Shown: in pieces, positions 31,642 to 31,955 of the stretch | Layout of the letters: every line of letters begins with the position of its first letter | Numbering within the stretch: position 1 is the stretch's first letter | NCBI GenBank assembly: GCA_030599515.1 | Contig: JAUVNV010000003.1 | Span: forward strand, 1-31,955 | Direction of reading: 5' to 3' | DNA: 31,955 nt | Origin: Acidimicrobiia bacterium | Lineage (GTDB): Bacteria > Actinomycetota > Acidimicrobiia > Spongiisociales > UBA5794 | The notes under the pieces: generated by a model | The model's database searches: none | What the model was told of the DNA's origin: nothing | The model's input: only the letters and a program-made list of their open reading frames with translations | Translations under genes and position numbers: made by a program

Positions 31642-31772
31642 GACGAAGGGCGGTCGATCGGATGCCACGAACCGTGACGGGCCGGGGGACGACTCGGTCG
31701 TCGCGTGATGACAAGCGTGACGGCGACCGCAGCGGCCGCAGCAAGAACAAGAGTGTTGAGAACGGGTTTCAC
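31638..31772 (-). CDS. small single-pass membrane protein (44 residues)
   Basis: From GTG at 31772: a basic-free start, a hydrophobic Ala/Val/Leu helix (about residues 5-23) and an Arg/Pro-rich tail ending IDRPSS. Its stop overlaps the ATG of the next gene by 4 bases, which favours real translation. No ribosome binding site is visible, and a heptad repeat element lies directly upstream. The frame is also open through that repeat to an ATG at 31931, but that extension is repeat-derived. Confidence 0.45.
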   Translation of the reverse strand: MKPVLNTLVLAAAAAVAVTLVITRRPSRPPARHGSWHPIDRPSS

Positions 31773-31783
31773 AAGAGGGAAGC

Positions 31784-31922
31784 TAACAGCGAACAGCGAA
31801 CAGCGAACAGCGAACAGCCAAGACCCGCGCATGTGCGATGGTCTTCGCTGTCTGCTGTCTGCTGTCTGCTGTCTGCTGTCTGCTGTCTGCTGTCTGCTGT
31901 CTGCTGTCTGCTGTCTGCTGTC
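31784..31922. repeat. inverted period-7 repeat element, long and asymmetric
   Basis: Left arm: five units (TAACAGC then four GAACAGC) with ACAG at 31786, 31793, 31800, 31807 and 31814. Right arm: eleven nearly perfect CTGT units (TGCTGTC type) from 31848 to 31921. All steps are 7 bases. Between them AAGACC/GGTCTT forms an inner stem. The longest and most uniform copy in the window, with arms of different length. Confidence 0.9.
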
Positions 31923-31937
31923 GTCTAACATTCCCTC

Positions 31938-31953
31938 CTCGGGTTTGCCCGAG
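31938..31953. terminator. small hairpin at the right window edge
   Basis: CTCGGG and CCCGAG form a perfect 6-bp stem with loop TTTG. It stands next to the heptad element and may end a transcript from the unseen gene on the right. No T-run is visible. Confidence 0.35.
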
Positions 31954-31955
31954 CG

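Noticed and set aside
28202..31922. Heptad runs as CRISPR arrays
   Set aside because: Units are 7 bases with no spacers and there are no cas genes.
31773..31931. ATG at 31931 reading through the heptad repeats as a DSRQQTA peptide repeat
   Set aside because: Seven-residue peptide periodicity is the trivial result of translating a 7-base repeat; purine-rich bases touch the ATG with no spacer.

Overview
The window is a GC-rich bacterial chromosomal segment spanning the replication origin. The gene order matches the actinobacterial origin: cca, then an ECF sigma/anti-sigma pair, trxB, trxA and a cwlM-like gene; then, on the minus strand, parB, parA, rsmG, jag, yidC, yidD, rnpA and rpmH; then dnaA, dnaN, recF, dciA, gyrB, gyrA and a DUF3566 gene on the plus strand. 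This is close to the Mycobacterium tuberculosis origin (Rv3907c-Rv3924c, then Rv0001-Rv0007). Lineage-specific genes (rnhA, a pilT-like gene, an acuC-like deacetylase, a GNAT gene, a Trx-VKOR fusion) and the divergent GyrA suggest an uncultivated member of the Actinomycetota, possibly Acidimicrobiia. That placement is inference.

Layout. 1-502: 5' part of argC (minus) with a promoter and possible ArgR operator. 739-2828: DUF6325 and SHOCT genes and a secreted thioredoxin-VKOR fusion. 2846-7823: minus-strand genes for a PEBP lipoprotein, CCA-adding enzyme, RNase HI, PilT-like ATPase and AcuC-like deacetylase. 7956-14146: plus-strand GNAT, MviN-type pseudokinase, sigma, anti-sigma, small membrane protein, trxB, trxA, cwlM-like. 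14156-18975: minus-strand segregation, membrane-insertion and RNA genes, with a parS site over the rsmG start codon. 18976-21006: the origin proper, with dnaA, DnaA boxes on both sides and a DnaA-trio before dnaN. 21007-28816: dnaN to DUF3566. 28820-31772: Trx/NHL lipoprotein, an unknown Rossmann-like protein and a tiny membrane ORF. Genes on both sides of dnaA mostly run away from it, as expected for a bidirectional origin.

How the genes work together. DnaA, its boxes, DciA, DnaN, RecF, gyrase and ParAB-parS start replication, load the helicase, clamp the polymerase, repair forks, relax supercoils and segregate origins. RpmH, RnpA, YidD, YidC and Jag link ribosome and tRNA processing to membrane insertion and envelope growth. 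The pseudokinase and CwlM-like proteins look like non-catalytic regulators of peptidoglycan synthesis.

Most unusual: (1) a set of intergenic elements made of 7-bp tandem units, usually two arms in inverted orientation, at five or six places and often just after a stop codon; (2) an rnpA with no ATG/GTG/TTG able to give a full-length protein, its frame running open through rpmH; (3) a PilT-like ATPase altered in Walker A, Walker B and the His box; (4) a GyrA with a radically altered quinolone-determining region; (5) a MviN pseudokinase half standing alone without MurJ; (6) a 165-bp element with 20-bp terminal inverted repeats between dnaN and recF, whose left end supplies the dnaN stop codon; (7) three decamers phased at exactly 20 bp upstream of dnaA.
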